A stretch of 64,000 bases of DNA from Shewanella hanedai (lineage in GTDB: Bacteria > Pseudomonadota > Gammaproteobacteria > Enterobacterales > Shewanellaceae): positions 1 to 64,000 of the forward strand of contig NZ_VKGK01000014.1 in assembly GCF_007197645.1 (NCBI RefSeq). Direction: 5' to 3'. How positions within the stretch are numbered: the stretch's first letter is position 1; each line of letters opens with the position of its first letter. Of the stretch, positions 1 through 9,969 are shown one piece after another. Both the position numbers and the translations under genes were made by a program. The notes below the pieces were generated by a model, which worked only from the letters and a program-made list of their open reading frames with translations, was not told the origin of the DNA and ran no database searches.

Positions 1-10
1 CGGGGAGCCA
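1..10 (+). tRNA. 3' end of a tRNA-Asn (partial, cut by window edge)
   Basis: The first ten bases, CGGGGAGCCA, equal the acceptor strand, discriminator and CCA end of the two complete tRNA-Asn genes that follow, at exactly the same 109-bp spacing. A further tRNA-Asn copy therefore lies mostly upstream of the window. Confidence 0.8.
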
Positions 11-43
11 ATTTAAAGTTGTAAATGTTAAAGATAAATCGAT

Positions 44-119
44 TCCCCTGTAGTTCAGTTGGTAGAACGGCGGACTGTTAATCCGTATGTCACTGGTTCG
101 AGTCCAGTCCGGGGAGCCA
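44..119 (+). tRNA. tRNA-Asn (GTT)
   Basis: A 76-nt cloverleaf with encoded CCA. The acceptor stem TCCCCTG pairs with CGGGGA plus discriminator G. The D arm contains AGTTCAGTTGGTAGAAC, the anticodon loop reads CTGTTAA (anticodon GTT, Asn), and the T arm contains GGTTCGAGTCC. It is the middle member of a tandem array of identical units and is probably co-transcribed from a promoter upstream of the window. Confidence 0.97.
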
Positions 120-152
120 ATTTAAAGTTGTAAATGTTAAAGATAAATCGAT

Positions 153-228
153 TCCCCTGTAGTTCAGTTGGTAGAACGGCGGACTGTTAATCCGTATGTC
201 ACTGGTTCGAGTCCAGTCCGGGGAGCCA
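153..228 (+). tRNA. tRNA-Asn (GTT), second complete copy
   Basis: Identical in sequence to the copy 109 bp upstream, including the spacer before it, with anticodon GTT and encoded CCA. It is the last member of the array: the downstream sequence diverges immediately after CCA. Identity of gene and spacer points to recent unequal crossing-over or gene conversion. Confidence 0.97.
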
Positions 229-434
229 ATATCATTAAAAGAGTACGAACCCTTTCCTGTCTATACCCTCTCTGTTATTCCCCATAAAATTGAAACCCCA
301 TCTTATTCACAAGCTAGAAACAAACTTATTACGTTTAAAATTCCGCTTTCCATATTTTTCCGATAGAATAAGTCGCAGAATTAACTAAAATAAAAGCACT
401 GTTGTCTTCTAATCGTTATTAGATCGGATCCTTT
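229..434. other. intergenic region between tRNA-Asn array and csrD
   Basis: AT-rich spacer of about 200 bases. No ORF with a credible start and no strong terminator stem are visible after the last tRNA. It must hold the csrD promoter, but I cannot assign -35/-10 boxes with confidence. Confidence 0.4.
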
Positions 435-2348
435 ATGAGCGTATCAAAACTTTTCCACACCTTCATGTTGCTACTTTTTGCAGGTCTGACTTTCGTTATT
501 TATTTAGACCAAAATAACCAATTAGCAGTAAAGGGCCAACTCCGTCTATCAAATTACCAGACTTATATGACGGCCAACACTCAATGGCCTAATAACGGCA
601 CTGAGCTTTACTCACTGATTCAAAACCATACGAAACTGCAGTTTTTTCAATTTATCCATGCCACTGAAAGCAGCTTAAATTTAACTGAAGGCACGCTCAG
701 CAAGCAGTCCGAAAACCCATTAGATGATCTCTTTACATTGAGCTTACCCGACACGAGGGAGTTGGGCCCCGGTAGACTTCAAGTTAAGCTATACACAACT
801 GATTTAACCCAGAACGCGTTAGATAACTTTAAAATCACCAGCTTACTATTGTGGCTAACTTACATTCTCATCATCATTGTATTTACAAGTTTAATGGGCA
901 AAATAAAGCGAAAAATAACCTATGCAGCTAGCTACATAAATGGATTATCAAACCAGCAGTATCACGCCTTAGAAGGATCGAAACTCAAGGCTGAATTTAA
1001 ACCGCTAGCTGAAGCATTAGAGTTGTGTCGCAGTGCTCTTAAAAACAAAAATGAAGAACATACACAAGAAAATGAGCGGCTAAATCGTGAAGCCTTTCAG
1101 GATCAGGTAACAGGTTTTGCCACGCGTGCTAAGTTCACCCAAAAGTTAGCTTCCTTTTCAAATGCAGGAAAGGAGCAAATTGGGCTAATGGCGTTAATCA
1201 AAGCCACTGAATTGGGTGTCATAAATGATACGTTAGGCCGTTCGGCCGGAGATGAGTATCTCGCCAAAATCGCCAGTTGCATGCGCCAAGCACTAACAAG
1301 CTTTCCTGATGCCGAATGTTACCGAATATCAACTGCAGATTTCGCGGTCTTTATTCCCGGACTCATTATTAAAGATGGCCTTCCCTTTGTTGAAAGTTTA
1401 AAAGCCCAATTCAATGAATATCAGCAAACGATAAACAATGAGTCTGTTGCCCATATCGGCCTTGTTCCCTACGAGCATGATAGCGAACCAACCAGACTAT
1501 TATCTCAGGGCGATTCAGCGGTAAGCATTGCGCAAACATTAGGGCCAAATTGTTTTTACCTACAAGATAAAACGAACAATGATGAACTCTATGGTGATAC
1601 TCGCTGGAAAGAAGCAATTGATGATCTCATCCACAGACGTGCAATTAAATTTTACCAACAACCCATCTTACCTTGCCAGAGGGAGATCAGGATCTATAAC
1701 GAGCTATTTTCACGATTCTATAATACCGAGGGTAAATTTCTCCCCACAGCAACGGTTATCGCAATGGCTGAACGTCATGGAATGGTGGTGGATCTCGACA
1801 AACTGGTGATTATCACGACACTGAAAATGCTCATCGAAAATCCGGCACTAACGGGCTCCTATGGCATTAACATAAGTGCCTCTTCAATTATGCAGGAATC
1901 ATTTATTGCTTGGCTCAAAGATTTACTCATTAAACAAAGACATATTGCTGCCAGATTGGTCTTTGAAGTAAACGAATCAGGCATGCAAACTAACTTAGTG
2001 GCTAGCTATAAGTTTGTTCAAACAATCCATAGCGTCGGCGCAAGAGTTTCAGTTGAGCATTTCGGTATGGGGTTCACTTCCTTTAAGTTCTTCAAACAAG
2101 TGAGACCTGACTTTATTAAACTCGACGGAAGCTACTCAAACAACATAGATGAAGACACCAATAATCAATTTTTCATCAAAATGATCATTAACATCGCACG
2201 TAGGTTGGATATCTATGTGATCTCCACCAGTGTTGAGCGACAAGAAGAGAAATTGGTGCTGGAAAAATTGTTGGTTGATGGACTGCAAGGTTACTATATC
2301 GCCGAGCCTCAAGCCCTTCAAAATGCAGCAATACCTCAAAAAAACTAA
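435..2348 (+). CDS. csrD: CsrD-like RNase E specificity factor (degenerate GGDEF/EAL membrane protein)
   Basis: 637 residues, close to the 646 of E. coli CsrD. An N-terminal membrane helix (about 7-25) and a second one (about 134-153) bracket a periplasmic segment. A charged coiled region (about 155-215), a GGDEF-type domain (about 220-385) and an EAL-type domain (about 395-635) follow. Both active sites are degenerate: the GGDEF position reads STADF (299-303), the EAL position reads NELFSR (from 422), and the usual DDFG reads EHFG. CsrD proteins are known to have such dead motifs (HRSDF and ELM in E. coli) and to target the small RNAs CsrB/CsrC for RNase E decay rather than handle c-di-GMP. 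The assignment rests on architecture and length; another inactive GGDEF/EAL protein is possible. The gene appears monocistronic. Confidence 0.75.
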   Translation: MSVSKLFHTFMLLLFAGLTFVIYLDQNNQLAVKGQLRLSNYQTYMTANTQWPNNGTELYSLIQNHTKLQFFQFIHATESSLNLTEGTLSKQSENPLDDLFTLSLPDTRELGPGRLQVKLYTTDLTQNALDNFKITSLLLWLTYILIIIVFTSLMGKIKRKITYAASYINGLSNQQYHALEGSKLKAEFKPLAEALELCRSALKNKNEEHTQENERLNREAFQDQVTGFATRAKFTQKLASFSNAGKEQIGLMALIKATELGVINDTLGRSAGDEYLAKIASCMRQALTSFPDAECYRISTADFAVFIPGLIIKDGLPFVESLKAQFNEYQQTINNESVAHIGLVPYEHDSEPTRLLSQGDSAVSIAQTLGPNCFYLQDKTNNDELYGDTRWKEAIDDLIHRRAIKFYQQPILPCQREIRIYNELFSRFYNTEGKFLPTATVIAMAERHGMVVDLDKLVIITTLKMLIENPALTGSYGINISASSIMQESFIAWLKDLLIKQRHIAARLVFEVNESGMQTNLVASYKFVQTIHSVGARVSVEHFGMGFTSFKFFKQVRPDFIKLDGSYSNNIDEDTNNQFFIKMIINIARRLDIYVISTSVERQEEKLVLEKLLVDGLQGYYIAEPQALQNAAIPQKN

Positions 2349-2448
2349 GAACTTTAACTGTTTCAACAAAACCTTGTATTCTATGTGTTGTTAATACGCC
2401 AATAAAAGCCGATAATAATAAGATAATGGTTATAAATAATGAACTGAG

Positions 2449-3027
2449 ATGAGTGAATATCTCCTGCTATTGATAAGCACTGTGCTTGTCAATAATTTTG
2501 TATTAGTAAAATTCCTCGGCCTTTGCCCTTTTATGGGGGTTTCCAGCAAACTAGAATCAGCCATTGGAATGTCAATGGCCACGACGTTTGTACTGACTTT
2601 GGCCTCTATATTAAGCTACCTGGTTAATCAATATCTGCTTTTGCCATTCGACTTAGGATACCTAAGAACGATGAGCTTCATATTGGTGATTGCTGTGGTG
2701 GTTCAATTTACTGAAATGGTTGTTCAGAAAACCAGCTCCACCCTGTATCGCGCTTTAGGCATCTACCTGCCGCTCATCACAACAAACTGTGCTGTGCTCG
2801 GCGTTGCACTGCTCAATATCAATGAAAAGCATGGCTTTATTGAATCTGCTATCTATGGTTTCGGAGCTGCTGTCGGTTTCTCTCTTGTGCTAATACTGTT
2901 TTCAGCCATGCGTGAAAGACTCGCGGTCGCAGATGTACCTCAGCCGTTTAAGGGCGGAGCCATTGCGATGATTACTGCGGGATTGATGTCACTGGCATTT
3001 ATGGGTTTTACAGGATTGGTTAATTAA
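2449..3027 (+). CDS. rsxA: Rsx/Rnf electron transport complex subunit A
   Basis: 192 residues, the usual RnfA/RsxA length, with about six hydrophobic helices and no signal peptide. The conserved N-terminus contains [20 protein letters not shown] and there is an [10 protein letters not shown] segment; both Cys-containing loops are hallmarks of RnfA and of the paralogous RnfE. It is an inner-membrane subunit of the ion-coupled ferredoxin:NAD oxidoreductase family. In E. coli the Rsx complex keeps SoxR reduced. First gene of the rsxABCDGE operon; rsxB begins 2 bases after its stop. Confidence 0.97.
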   Translation: MSEYLLLLISTVLVNNFVLVKFLGLCPFMGVSSKLESAIGMSMATTFVLTLASILSYLVNQYLLLPFDLGYLRTMSFILVIAVVVQFTEMVVQKTSSTLYRALGIYLPLITTNCAVLGVALLNINEKHGFIESAIYGFGAAVGFSLVLILFSAMRERLAVADVPQPFKGGAIAMITAGLMSLAFMGFTGLVN

Positions 3028-3029
3028 CT

Positions 3030-3599
3030 ATGTCAGGTATATTGATTGCGATCGTGTTATTAACGATCTTAGCCCTATTCTTCGGTATTTTACTGGGTTT
3101 TGCGGCAGAAAAATTTAAAGTCGAAGGCGACCCTCTCGTCGACCAACTCGAAGCCTTATTGCCTCAAACTCAATGCGGCCAATGTGGTTATCCCGGTTGC
3201 AGACCTTACGCTGAAGCCATTGCTGGCGGTGAAAAAGTCAACAGATGTCCCCCTGGCGGCACTGCTACAATGGAAAAGCTTGCTGAGATGGCAGGCGTAG
3301 AGCCTGAACCTTTGACCGTAAGCGAAGAGGTGCAAGTTAAAAAAGTGGCCTACATTCGAGAAGATGAATGTATTGGTTGTACTAAGTGTATTCAAGCTTG
3401 CCCTGTTGACGCCATTTTAGGCACAGGAAAATTGATGCACACAGTGATCACTGATTACTGTACTGGCTGTGATCTTTGTGTCGCCCCTTGTCCTGTTGAT
3501 TGTATTGATATGCTCCCCATCACACCGACCGTAAAAAACTGGGACTGGAAATTAAATGCTATTCCAGTTCGCGTGCTCCAAGAGGACTCCAAGTGCTAA
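3030..3599 (+). CDS. rsxB: Rsx/Rnf electron transport complex subunit B (ferredoxin-like)
   Basis: 189 residues. An N-terminal hydrophobic helix (about 4-26) anchors the protein. A 4Fe-4S motif follows (CGQCGYPGC...CPPGG, about 48-75), then two ferredoxin-type clusters, [12 protein letters not shown] and [12 protein letters not shown] (about 112-160). RsxB passes electrons between RsxC and the membrane subunits. Its 3' end overlaps the rsxC start by 7 bases, which suggests translational coupling. Confidence 0.97.
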   Translation: MSGILIAIVLLTILALFFGILLGFAAEKFKVEGDPLVDQLEALLPQTQCGQCGYPGCRPYAEAIAGGEKVNRCPPGGTATMEKLAEMAGVEPEPLTVSEEVQVKKVAYIREDECIGCTKCIQACPVDAILGTGKLMHTVITDYCTGCDLCVAPCPVDCIDMLPITPTVKNWDWKLNAIPVRVLQEDSKC

Positions 3600-6040
3600 C
3601 TTTATTGGAACAGATTGATAAAGGAACACTGTGGCATGCAACTGGTGGAATACATCCACCAGAATGTAAAGTACAGTCCAACACAACTGATATCTCATCT
3701 ATGCGGCTGGCCGATGAATACACGCTTCCGTTACCCCAAGTGGGTGACAATGCAGTGCTCACTGTTGCCATTGGTGACTATGTCACAAAAGGTGAAGTGA
3801 TAACCAGTGGGAGTCACTTTGGTTATTTACCCGTGCATGCTCCCACATCAGGTCATGTTACTCACATAGAGCAACGCCCGAGTAATCATGCATCCGGTTT
3901 ACCCGTATTAAGCTGTGTTATTCGCCCTGATGGACTAGAAAAATTAAGTGATAAGATCCACTCAAAACTATCTCTCGATGACATCGAGCATGTTTCGAAT
4001 CAAGAGATTTTAAGTAAAATTCAACAAGCTGGCATCGCTGGTTTAGGCGGCGCAGCCTTTCCTAGCCATATTAAGCTAAACCCAGCCAGTGACATTGAAT
4101 TACTCATCATTAATGCTATCGAGTGTGAACCCTATATCACCTCAGATGACATGATAATGAGAGAACAAAGTGATGCCATCATGCAGGGCATTGCTATTAT
4201 TTATCAACTTTTGAAGCCTAAGCGTCTCATCATTGCCATTGAGGACAATAAACCTCAGGCAATAAACCTAATGCAGCAAGCCTTAGGCCGTAGCGTCCTT
4301 CCCAAAGAAGGGGTTAGAGTCACCAGTGTTCCAACACTTTATCCTTCTGGCGGTGAAAGGCAGCTAATTCAAATTTTAACCGGTCAAGAGGTACCATCAG
4401 GCGCCATTCCAGCTCAATTGGGAATATTAGTCCAAAATGTGGCCACTTGTTATGCCATACAAGATGCAGTATTGAGAAACTACCCGCTCATTGAGCGAGT
4501 CGTCACCATAACGGGCAATAACGTTTCTAAACCGGGTAACTATTGGCTACCGATTGGCACACCAATTTCTCACCTATTGTCACAGACAGGTTTTAAAGGG
4601 AATGAGTCAGACAAGGTTATCATTGGCGGCCCGATGATGGGTTATGCCCTTTACAATGACAGTGCACCAACCCTTAAAGGTACTAACTGCGTGTTATTGC
4701 CTGACATCAACGAAATAGCACCAGAACAGAAAGAACTCCCATGCATACGCTGTGGTGAATGTGCCGTTGTGTGTCCGGCCCAGCTTTTACCTCAACAACT
4801 GTTTTGGCATGCAAAAGCCCAAGAATACGATAAGGCGGTTAGTTTTAATCTCAATGACTGCATAGAATGCGGTTGTTGCACCTATGTTTGCCCCAGTAAT
4901 ATTCCGCTTGTTGAGTATTACCGTGTGGCGAAATCTGCGGTTAAGGTCGAAATCGAAGAGAAGAAGCAGGCAGAATTAGCTAAGCAGCGATTTGAACTCA
5001 GAACTCAACGCTTAGAAGATGAAAAGCTCGCTCGTGAAACAAAGCAAAAGGAAGCAGCCGAAAGACGAAAGTCCTCCATGACTGGCACAGACAAAGATGC
5101 GGTAGCCCTTGCCATGGCAAGAATCAAAGCGAAGAAAGCCGCTGAATCTAATGCCACCGAAGTCAGTCCTGCTGCCTCTGACGATAAACGTGATGCAGTT
5201 GCAGCAGCAATCGCACGTGCTAAAGCGAAAAAAGCAGCATCAGCAACAAATGAAGGTTCAACAGACGAACTTCCTGTTGATGACAAACAAGCTAAAGTCG
5301 CTGCGGCTATTGCACGCGCCAAAGCGAAGAAAGCAGCCCTTAAAACAGCGGAAGATGAAACTGTAGCGCCAACAAGCAACAGTGACATTCCAGTCGATGA
5401 CAAGAAAGCCAAAATTGCAGCTGCCGTTGCGCGGGCTAAAGCCAAAAAGGCCGCACTTAACGCTGCTGATGAAGACTCACAAATACCGATAAATGATGTT
5501 GTAACTCCTGTGATTGATGCTGAGTCACCAGTCGATGACAAGAAAGCTAAAATTGCTGCTGCCGTTGCGCGTGCTAAAGCCAAAAAAGCCGCACTTAACG
5601 CTGCTGATGAAGACTCACAAATACCGATAAATGATATTGTTACTCCTGTGATTGATGCTGAGTCGCCAGTCGATGATAAAAAAGCCAAAATTGCTGCTGC
5701 CGTTGCGCGTGCTAAAGCAAAAAAAGCGGCGCTTAAAGCAGCCGAAGACACACCTGAAATACCAGCGACGGGTATAGACGCTCCAGTGACAGACACTGAA
5801 GTCCCCGTTGATGACAAAAAGGCTAGAATTGCTGCCACAGTTGCGCTTGCTAAAGCTAAGAAAATCGCGCTTAACGCTGCCGAAAATGTCGTAAAAGAGC
5901 CAGCAACGAAGGTAGATGAACCAATCATGAATACAGAAGTGCCAGTCGATGACAAAAAAGCCAAAATTGCCGCAGCAGTTGCAAAAGCGAAAGCTAACAA
6001 ATTAGCTAAGCAAGCTAAACTTGATAATGAAAAGGATTAA
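3593..6040 (+). CDS. rsxC: Rsx/Rnf electron transport complex subunit C with long repetitive tail
   Basis: 815 residues from a GTG start preceded by AGAGGA. The N-terminal about 460 residues are the standard RnfC body: a biotinyl-like N-domain, an NADH/FMN-binding Rossmann-like region with [13 protein letters not shown], and two 4Fe-4S motifs [12 protein letters not shown] and [12 protein letters not shown]. After about residue 440 comes a charged coiled-coil stretch, then a C-terminal tail of about eight Ala/Lys-rich repeats with the core [20 protein letters not shown]. Two central repeats are 46 residues long and nearly identical at DNA level. Gammaproteobacterial RsxC proteins are known to carry such variable tails; what they do is not settled. 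Confidence 0.96.
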   Translation: MLTLLEQIDKGTLWHATGGIHPPECKVQSNTTDISSMRLADEYTLPLPQVGDNAVLTVAIGDYVTKGEVITSGSHFGYLPVHAPTSGHVTHIEQRPSNHASGLPVLSCVIRPDGLEKLSDKIHSKLSLDDIEHVSNQEILSKIQQAGIAGLGGAAFPSHIKLNPASDIELLIINAIECEPYITSDDMIMREQSDAIMQGIAIIYQLLKPKRLIIAIEDNKPQAINLMQQALGRSVLPKEGVRVTSVPTLYPSGGERQLIQILTGQEVPSGAIPAQLGILVQNVATCYAIQDAVLRNYPLIERVVTITGNNVSKPGNYWLPIGTPISHLLSQTGFKGNESDKVIIGGPMMGYALYNDSAPTLKGTNCVLLPDINEIAPEQKELPCIRCGECAVVCPAQLLPQQLFWHAKAQEYDKAVSFNLNDCIECGCCTYVCPSNIPLVEYYRVAKSAVKVEIEEKKQAELAKQRFELRTQRLEDEKLARETKQKEAAERRKSSMTGTDKDAVALAMARIKAKKAAESNATEVSPAASDDKRDAVAAAIARAKAKKAASATNEGSTDELPVDDKQAKVAAAIARAKAKKAALKTAEDETVAPTSNSDIPVDDKKAKIAAAVARAKAKKAALNAADEDSQIPINDVVTPVIDAESPVDDKKAKIAAAVARAKAKKAALNAADEDSQIPINDIVTPVIDAESPVDDKKAKIAAAVARAKAKKAALKAAEDTPEIPATGIDAPVTDTEVPVDDKKARIAATVALAKAKKIALNAAENVVKEPATKVDEPIMNTEVPVDDKKAKIAAAVAKAKANKLAKQAKLDNEKD
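5271..6030 (+). repeat. in-gene repeats encoding the RsxC tail (138-bp period in the middle)
   Basis: CCAGTCGATGA starts at 5390, 5528 and 5666, giving an exact 138-bp (46-codon) period. The first two full units differ by only a few bases. Flanking, more diverged units begin near 5271, 5804 and 5942. Period and near-identity suggest recent in-frame duplication, so repeat number is probably strain-variable. Confidence 0.85.
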
Positions 6041-6043
6041 CTG

Positions 6044-7096
6044 ATGGCGTTCAAGATTGCCTCTTCGCCCCATTTGAGCCGAAGCCTTCAAACTAGCACG
6101 GTCATGCAGCGCGTAGTACTGTGCGCCCTTCCGGGCGTCGCGACTCAGTGTTACTTCTTTGGTTGGGGAGTATTAATACAAGTCATTTTGGCCATCACCG
6201 TGGCATTGTTAAGTGAAGCATTGGTACTAAAACTCAGAAAGCGCCCTGTTACTGATACGCTGAAAGATAACAGTGCCCTGCTCACCGCGTTATTGCTTGG
6301 TATTGCGATCCCACCACTCGCGCCTTGGTGGTTAATCGTCATTGGTGTTTTATTCTCTATTGTCGTTGTCAAACACCTTTATGGTGGACTGGGGCAAAAC
6401 ATTTTCAACCCTGCAATGGCGGGCTATGTGATGTTGCTGATCTCATTTCCTGTCCAGATGACCAGCTGGGTTGCCCCGATGATGTTAACCAGTCAGCCAG
6501 TGGATCTGCTTGGCTCACTGCAATTGATATTTTTGAATACATCACTCAGCGACATTGAAGCCTATAAACTCGGTTTTGATGGGCTCGCCATGGCGACGCC
6601 TCTAGATACCATCAAAACTGATCTTTCCATGGGATTGACCAGTATAGAGAGTTTTTCGAGAGCGATCTTTAATGATGGCTTCGGTGTGGGTTGGTTTTGG
6701 GTCAACATGGCTTATTTAGCTGGCGGATTGGTGATGTTGAAGCTTAAAGTCATACGCTGGCATATTCCCGTTGGCGTATTAGCCAGTCTCTTTGTTTGTG
6801 CAAGTGCCGGATACTTGCTCAATCCAGATACCCATGCAGGTCCTTTATTTCATCTTTTCTCTGGTGCGACCATGTTAGCCGCGTTTTTTATTGCGACAGA
6901 TCCAGTAACAGCGGCGACAAGTGTCAGAGGTCGTCTCCTGTTTGGCGGTCTTATCGGTTTATTGGTTTATATCATTCGTACCTATGGTGGCTATCCTGAT
7001 GCTTTTGCATTTGCCATATTATTAGCCAACCTTTGCGCACCGTTTATCGATCATTATATGAAGCCTAGAACCTATGGTCATCGCTCTAGAAACTAA
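6044..7096 (+). CDS. rsxD: Rsx/Rnf electron transport complex subunit D
   Basis: 350 residues with about nine or ten membrane helices, the usual RnfD size. The conserved [11 protein letters not shown] segment and the [20 protein letters not shown] segment are present; the Thr in SGAT is the covalent FMN attachment site known for this family. The NqrB-like fold forms part of the ion-translocating membrane core. It starts 3 bases after the rsxC stop. Confidence 0.97.
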   Translation: MAFKIASSPHLSRSLQTSTVMQRVVLCALPGVATQCYFFGWGVLIQVILAITVALLSEALVLKLRKRPVTDTLKDNSALLTALLLGIAIPPLAPWWLIVIGVLFSIVVVKHLYGGLGQNIFNPAMAGYVMLLISFPVQMTSWVAPMMLTSQPVDLLGSLQLIFLNTSLSDIEAYKLGFDGLAMATPLDTIKTDLSMGLTSIESFSRAIFNDGFGVGWFWVNMAYLAGGLVMLKLKVIRWHIPVGVLASLFVCASAGYLLNPDTHAGPLFHLFSGATMLAAFFIATDPVTAATSVRGRLLFGGLIGLLVYIIRTYGGYPDAFAFAILLANLCAPFIDHYMKPRTYGHRSRN

Positions 7097-7113
7097 GCAA
7101 ACCGGAGTATAAC

Positions 7114-7752
7114 GTGAAAAAATCTATGTTAAGAAACGGTTTGTTATTGGCTGTATTTGCCTTTTTCTGTACCGCGCTGGTCGCATTAGTTAATCAGCAA
7201 ACTTTTGACAAAATCAAAGAACAACAGCAACTCGAATTAAAGCGTGTATTACATCAGATTATTCCTGCAACCATGCACGATAATGAATTGGTACAGCATT
7301 GTATTCTTATTCACAATGAAAAGGTGTTAGGTGTCGACACCCCCCTACCCTCATACATTGCCAGCATGAAAGGCATACCTGTGGCCATCGCGATTGAAAC
7401 CGTTGCGCCTGATGGCTACAGTGGTAACATTAAGCTCATCATCGGAATAAGCGCCGACGGTGAAGTCCTTGGCGTCAGAACACTCTCCCATGCAGAAACA
7501 CCTGGCTTAGGGGATAAAATTGAGTTGAGAAAATCTGACTGGGTGCTCAGTTTTAATGGCATGAGTCTTCTATCAGAGAGTGATCCTCGCTGGAACGTAA
7601 AAAAAGACGGCGGAGAGATAGATCAATTCACTGGTGCAACCATCACGCCTAGAGCTTACATTAAAGCTGTTAAACGTGCACTGGTCTATGTCAATGCGAA
7701 TAAAGATAAGTTGCTCACAAGGCCTGCTAACTGCGAGGTTAACTATCAATGA
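7114..7752 (+). CDS. rsxG: Rsx/Rnf electron transport complex subunit G
   Basis: 212 residues from a GTG start with a GGAG ribosome-binding site. There is one N-terminal membrane helix (about 8-26), then a periplasmic FMN-binding domain. The motif [14 protein letters not shown] contains the Thr that carries phosphodiester-linked FMN in RnfG/NqrC proteins. The ATGA overlap with rsxE at 7749-7752 indicates coupling. Confidence 0.96.
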   Translation: MKKSMLRNGLLLAVFAFFCTALVALVNQQTFDKIKEQQQLELKRVLHQIIPATMHDNELVQHCILIHNEKVLGVDTPLPSYIASMKGIPVAIAIETVAPDGYSGNIKLIIGISADGEVLGVRTLSHAETPGLGDKIELRKSDWVLSFNGMSLLSESDPRWNVKKDGGEIDQFTGATITPRAYIKAVKRALVYVNANKDKLLTRPANCEVNYQ

Positions 7753-8444
7753 ATGAATATAAACAGATAGCCCTGCAGGGTCTGTGGAAGAATAATCCAG
7801 GCTTGGTACAGTTACTCGGTCTTTGCCCTTTGTTGGCTGTTACCGCAACGCTAACGAACGCTTTGGGTTTAGGTTTAGCCACCATGGCTGTGCTTATAGG
7901 ATCAAACATCTTAGTCTCATTAGTGAAAACCTTTGTGCCTAAAGAGATCCGTATTCCGATATTTGTCATGATCATTGCGGCCTTAGTCACCTGTGTGCAG
8001 TTACTCGTTAACGCATATGCCTATGGTTTATATCAGTCTTTAGGTATTTTCCTCCCATTAATCGTGACAAACTGTGTGATCATAGGCAGAGCTGAAGCAT
8101 TTGCATCTCGCAACTCTGTCCTAAAATCTGCATTTGACGGCTTTATGATGGGTCTGGGCTTCCTACTGGTATTGGCAGTATTAGGAGCCAGCCGTGAAAT
8201 TTTGAGTCAAGGTACCCTTTTTGAAGGCGCAGATCTGCTGCTTGGCGATTGGGCTTCAGTACTCACGATTCACTTGTGGCATCTGGACACCAGTTTTCTG
8301 CTTGCTATGTTACCACCAGGCGCGTTTATCGGAATGGGCTTCTTAATTGCTTTTAAAAATGTTATCGATAAGAAGCTTGCTGAACGCACTCCAGAACCTG
8401 ATGTTCCCGAGGTCACCCGCGCCAGGATCACTAAGGTAAGTTAA
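7749..8444 (+). CDS. rsxE: Rsx/Rnf electron transport complex subunit E
   Basis: 231 residues, six membrane helices, paralogous to RsxA: the paired motifs [18 protein letters not shown] and [16 protein letters not shown] match RnfE. RsxA and RsxE form an inverted-topology pair holding the intramembrane iron-sulfur centre in Rnf/Nqr complexes. Last rsx gene; nth follows after 36 bases with no visible terminator, the same order as in E. coli. Confidence 0.97.
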   Translation: MNEYKQIALQGLWKNNPGLVQLLGLCPLLAVTATLTNALGLGLATMAVLIGSNILVSLVKTFVPKEIRIPIFVMIIAALVTCVQLLVNAYAYGLYQSLGIFLPLIVTNCVIIGRAEAFASRNSVLKSAFDGFMMGLGFLLVLAVLGASREILSQGTLFEGADLLLGDWASVLTIHLWHLDTSFLLAMLPPGAFIGMGFLIAFKNVIDKKLAERTPEPDVPEVTRARITKVS

Positions 8445-8480
8445 TCAATTTAATATAATAAAAATAGAGCTATTAAAAAG

Positions 8481-9119
8481 ATGAATACAGCCAAACGACT
8501 CGCTATTTTAGAGATATTGAGAGACAACAATCCTCACCCGGAAACTGAACTTAATTTTTCAAGTCCTTTTGAACTGCTTGTCGCTGTCACATTGTCAGCC
8601 CAAGCAACGGACGTTAGCGTGAATAAGGCAACGGATAAACTTTTTCCGGTGGCAAACACTGCACAATCTATTTATGACTTAGGGGTTGATGGACTCAAAA
8701 CCTACATAAAAACCATTGGTTTGTATAATAATAAAGCCATCAATGTCATCAAGGCATGTCAGATATTAGTGGAAAAGTATAACGGTGTGGTTCCAGAAGA
8801 TCGCGAAGCATTAGAGTCGTTGCCTGGTGTTGGCCGAAAAACTGCAAACGTAGTGTTAAACACGGCATTTGGCTGGCCAACAATCGCCATCGACACCCAT
8901 ATTTTTAGGGTTGCTAATCGAACAAAATTTGCCATGGGCAAGAATGTCGACCAAGTAGAAGAGAAGATGCTAAAAGTAGTGCCTGCAGAGTTCAAAGTCG
9001 ATGTTCACCATTGGTTCATTCTTCATGGCCGTTATACCTGCATTGCGCGTAAGCCCCGCTGCGGCAGCTGTTTAATTGAAGAGCTATGTGAGTTTAAAGA
9101 CAAAATCTACCCTGAATAA
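8481..9119 (+). CDS. nth: endonuclease III (DNA glycosylase/AP lyase)
   Basis: 212 residues, the family length. It removes oxidised pyrimidines and nicks AP sites. The helix-hairpin-helix LPGVGRKTANVVL carries the catalytic Lys, and IAIDTHIFRVANR carries the catalytic Asp. The C-terminal 4Fe-4S loop has the correct spacing C-X6-C-X2-C-X5-C (CIARKPRCGSC...C). Probably co-transcribed with rsxABCDGE. A bidirectional stem-loop terminator follows about 60 bases downstream. Confidence 0.98.
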   Translation: MNTAKRLAILEILRDNNPHPETELNFSSPFELLVAVTLSAQATDVSVNKATDKLFPVANTAQSIYDLGVDGLKTYIKTIGLYNNKAINVIKACQILVEKYNGVVPEDREALESLPGVGRKTANVVLNTAFGWPTIAIDTHIFRVANRTKFAMGKNVDQVEEKMLKVVPAEFKVDVHHWFILHGRYTCIARKPRCGSCLIEELCEFKDKIYPE

Positions 9120-9176
9120 GCATCCCGACTTTTATCAATGGGAAGAATAAAATTCTTCACTGCCCTCATTAAATAC

Positions 9177-9203
9177 AAAAAGCCGCAATGCGGCTTTTTT
9201 TTC
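9177..9203. terminator. bidirectional rho-independent terminator after nth
   Basis: Stem AGCCGC / GCGGCT with an AAT loop (9181-9195), followed by T8 on the + strand and preceded by a run of A, so it also works on the - strand. It separates nth (+) from the microprotein gene (-). Confidence 0.9.
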
Positions 9204-9229
9204 TGTATCTTTTGATACTTACAGTTTCG

Positions 9230-9313
9230 TTAATACAAACTGATAAAGAAGATAGAGAGGAACAGGCCTATGACAACCGTTGTAGCAAGTGCCATTTTTA
9301 ATTCTATGTTCAT
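9230..9313 (-). CDS. 27-residue single-pass membrane microprotein
   Basis: Starting with ATG at 9313, the - strand encodes MNIELKMALATTVVIGLFLS followed by IFFISLY and a stop. This is a short polar N-terminus and one hydrophobic helix of about 19 residues. Support: a GGAG Shine-Dalgarno 7 bases before ATG, a plausible promoter at 9343-9370, and a terminator about 30 bases after the stop. The gene therefore forms a complete transcription unit. I do not recognise the protein. The size resembles stress-induced or complex-associated membrane microproteins, but no function can be assigned. It may easily be missed by gene callers. Confidence 0.6.
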   Translation of the reverse strand: MNIELKMALATTVVIGLFLSIFFISLY

Positions 9314-9342
9314 TGAAAAACTCCAAAAATTTCGTCTATGTC

Positions 9343-9370
9343 ATTATCGGAACTTATGAAGCAGCTTCAA
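9343..9370 (-). promoter_or_regulatory. candidate sigma-70 promoter of the microprotein gene
   Basis: On the - strand TTGAAG (9365-9370) and GATAAT (9343-9348) are separated by 16 bases, giving a predicted start near 9336 and a leader of about 23 nt with GGAG. Predicted by eye only. Confidence 0.4.
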
Positions 9371-9474
9371 ACTCTTGTCGATAAGAAGTGTGAAGTCACG
9401 CAAAGATTGTTTTTTTCATGCTATATTTCTGCCAACAAAACCCCAATTACCCCACCATAGAGAAAGAGGTAACT

Positions 9475-9885
9475 ATGTCACAACTGCTCCACACCATGCT
9501 CCGCGTTACTAACTTAGATGCCAGTATCACCTTTTATACCCAAGTCTTAGGCATGAAACTGCTGCGTAAGTCTGAAAATAGTGAATACAGATATACCTTG
9601 GCATTTGTCGGGTTCGATGATGAATCGACAGGAAGTGCTGTCATTGAGCTCACTTATAACTGGGACACTGACAGTTATGACCATGGCACGGCTTTTGGTC
9701 ATATCGCGATAGGAGAGGAAGATATTTATGCCCGTTGTAAGGCCATTGAAGCAGCCGGAGGCAAGATAGTACGAGCGCCTGGCCCCGTAGCCGGTGGCAG
9801 CACCGAAATCGCTTTTGTTGAGGACCCTGATGGTTATAAGATTGAATTCATACAGATGAGCTCTGCTCAACATGGTTTAGGTTGA
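9475..9885 (+). CDS. gloA: lactoylglutathione lyase (glyoxalase I)
   Basis: 136 residues from the ATG at 9475, which has AGAGG upstream and gives the family length; an ATG at 9418 would add 19 unmatched residues. The protein isomerises the methylglyoxal-glutathione hemithioacetal to S-lactoylglutathione. The metal ligands of the Ni/Co-type GloA are at the expected places: His6 (LLHTMLRV), Glu58 (VIELTYNW), His76 (FGHIAI) and Glu124 (YKIEFIQ). The gene is monocistronic, ends at a strong terminator, and converges on the TonB-dependent receptor gene. Confidence 0.96.
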   Translation: MSQLLHTMLRVTNLDASITFYTQVLGMKLLRKSENSEYRYTLAFVGFDDESTGSAVIELTYNWDTDSYDHGTAFGHIAIGEEDIYARCKAIEAAGGKIVRAPGPVAGGSTEIAFVEDPDGYKIEFIQMSSAQHGLG

Positions 9886-9917
9886 TATCTAATACCAAGT
9901 TAAATTAAATTATAAAC

Positions 9918-9947
9918 ATAAAAAAGCGCCTTTCGGCGCTTTTTCTT
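9918..9947. terminator. bidirectional terminator between gloA and the TonB-dependent receptor
   Basis: Stem AGCGCC / GGCGCT (9925-9940) with a TTTC loop, a T-run after it on the + strand and an A-run before it. It can serve both converging genes. Confidence 0.9.
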
Positions 9948-9969
9948 TAAGTAAAATAGCGAATGCTAT

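Larger units (their letters stand above)
1..228 (+). repeat. tandem 109-bp repeat (tRNA-Asn plus 33-bp spacer)
   Basis: The 33-bp spacer AATTTAAAGTTG... to ...AAATCGAT and the 76-nt tRNA repeat without any difference at a period of 109 bp. Two complete units and the tail of a third are visible. A short-read assembly could easily miscount the copies. Confidence 0.9.

Noticed and set aside
5005..6000. 331-aa open frame on the - strand opposite the rsxC repeats
   Set aside because: It is a mirror of the Ala/Lys-rich repeats (giving Ala/Leu/Phe/Ser-rich sequence), has no ribosome-binding site, and lies wholly inside rsxC.
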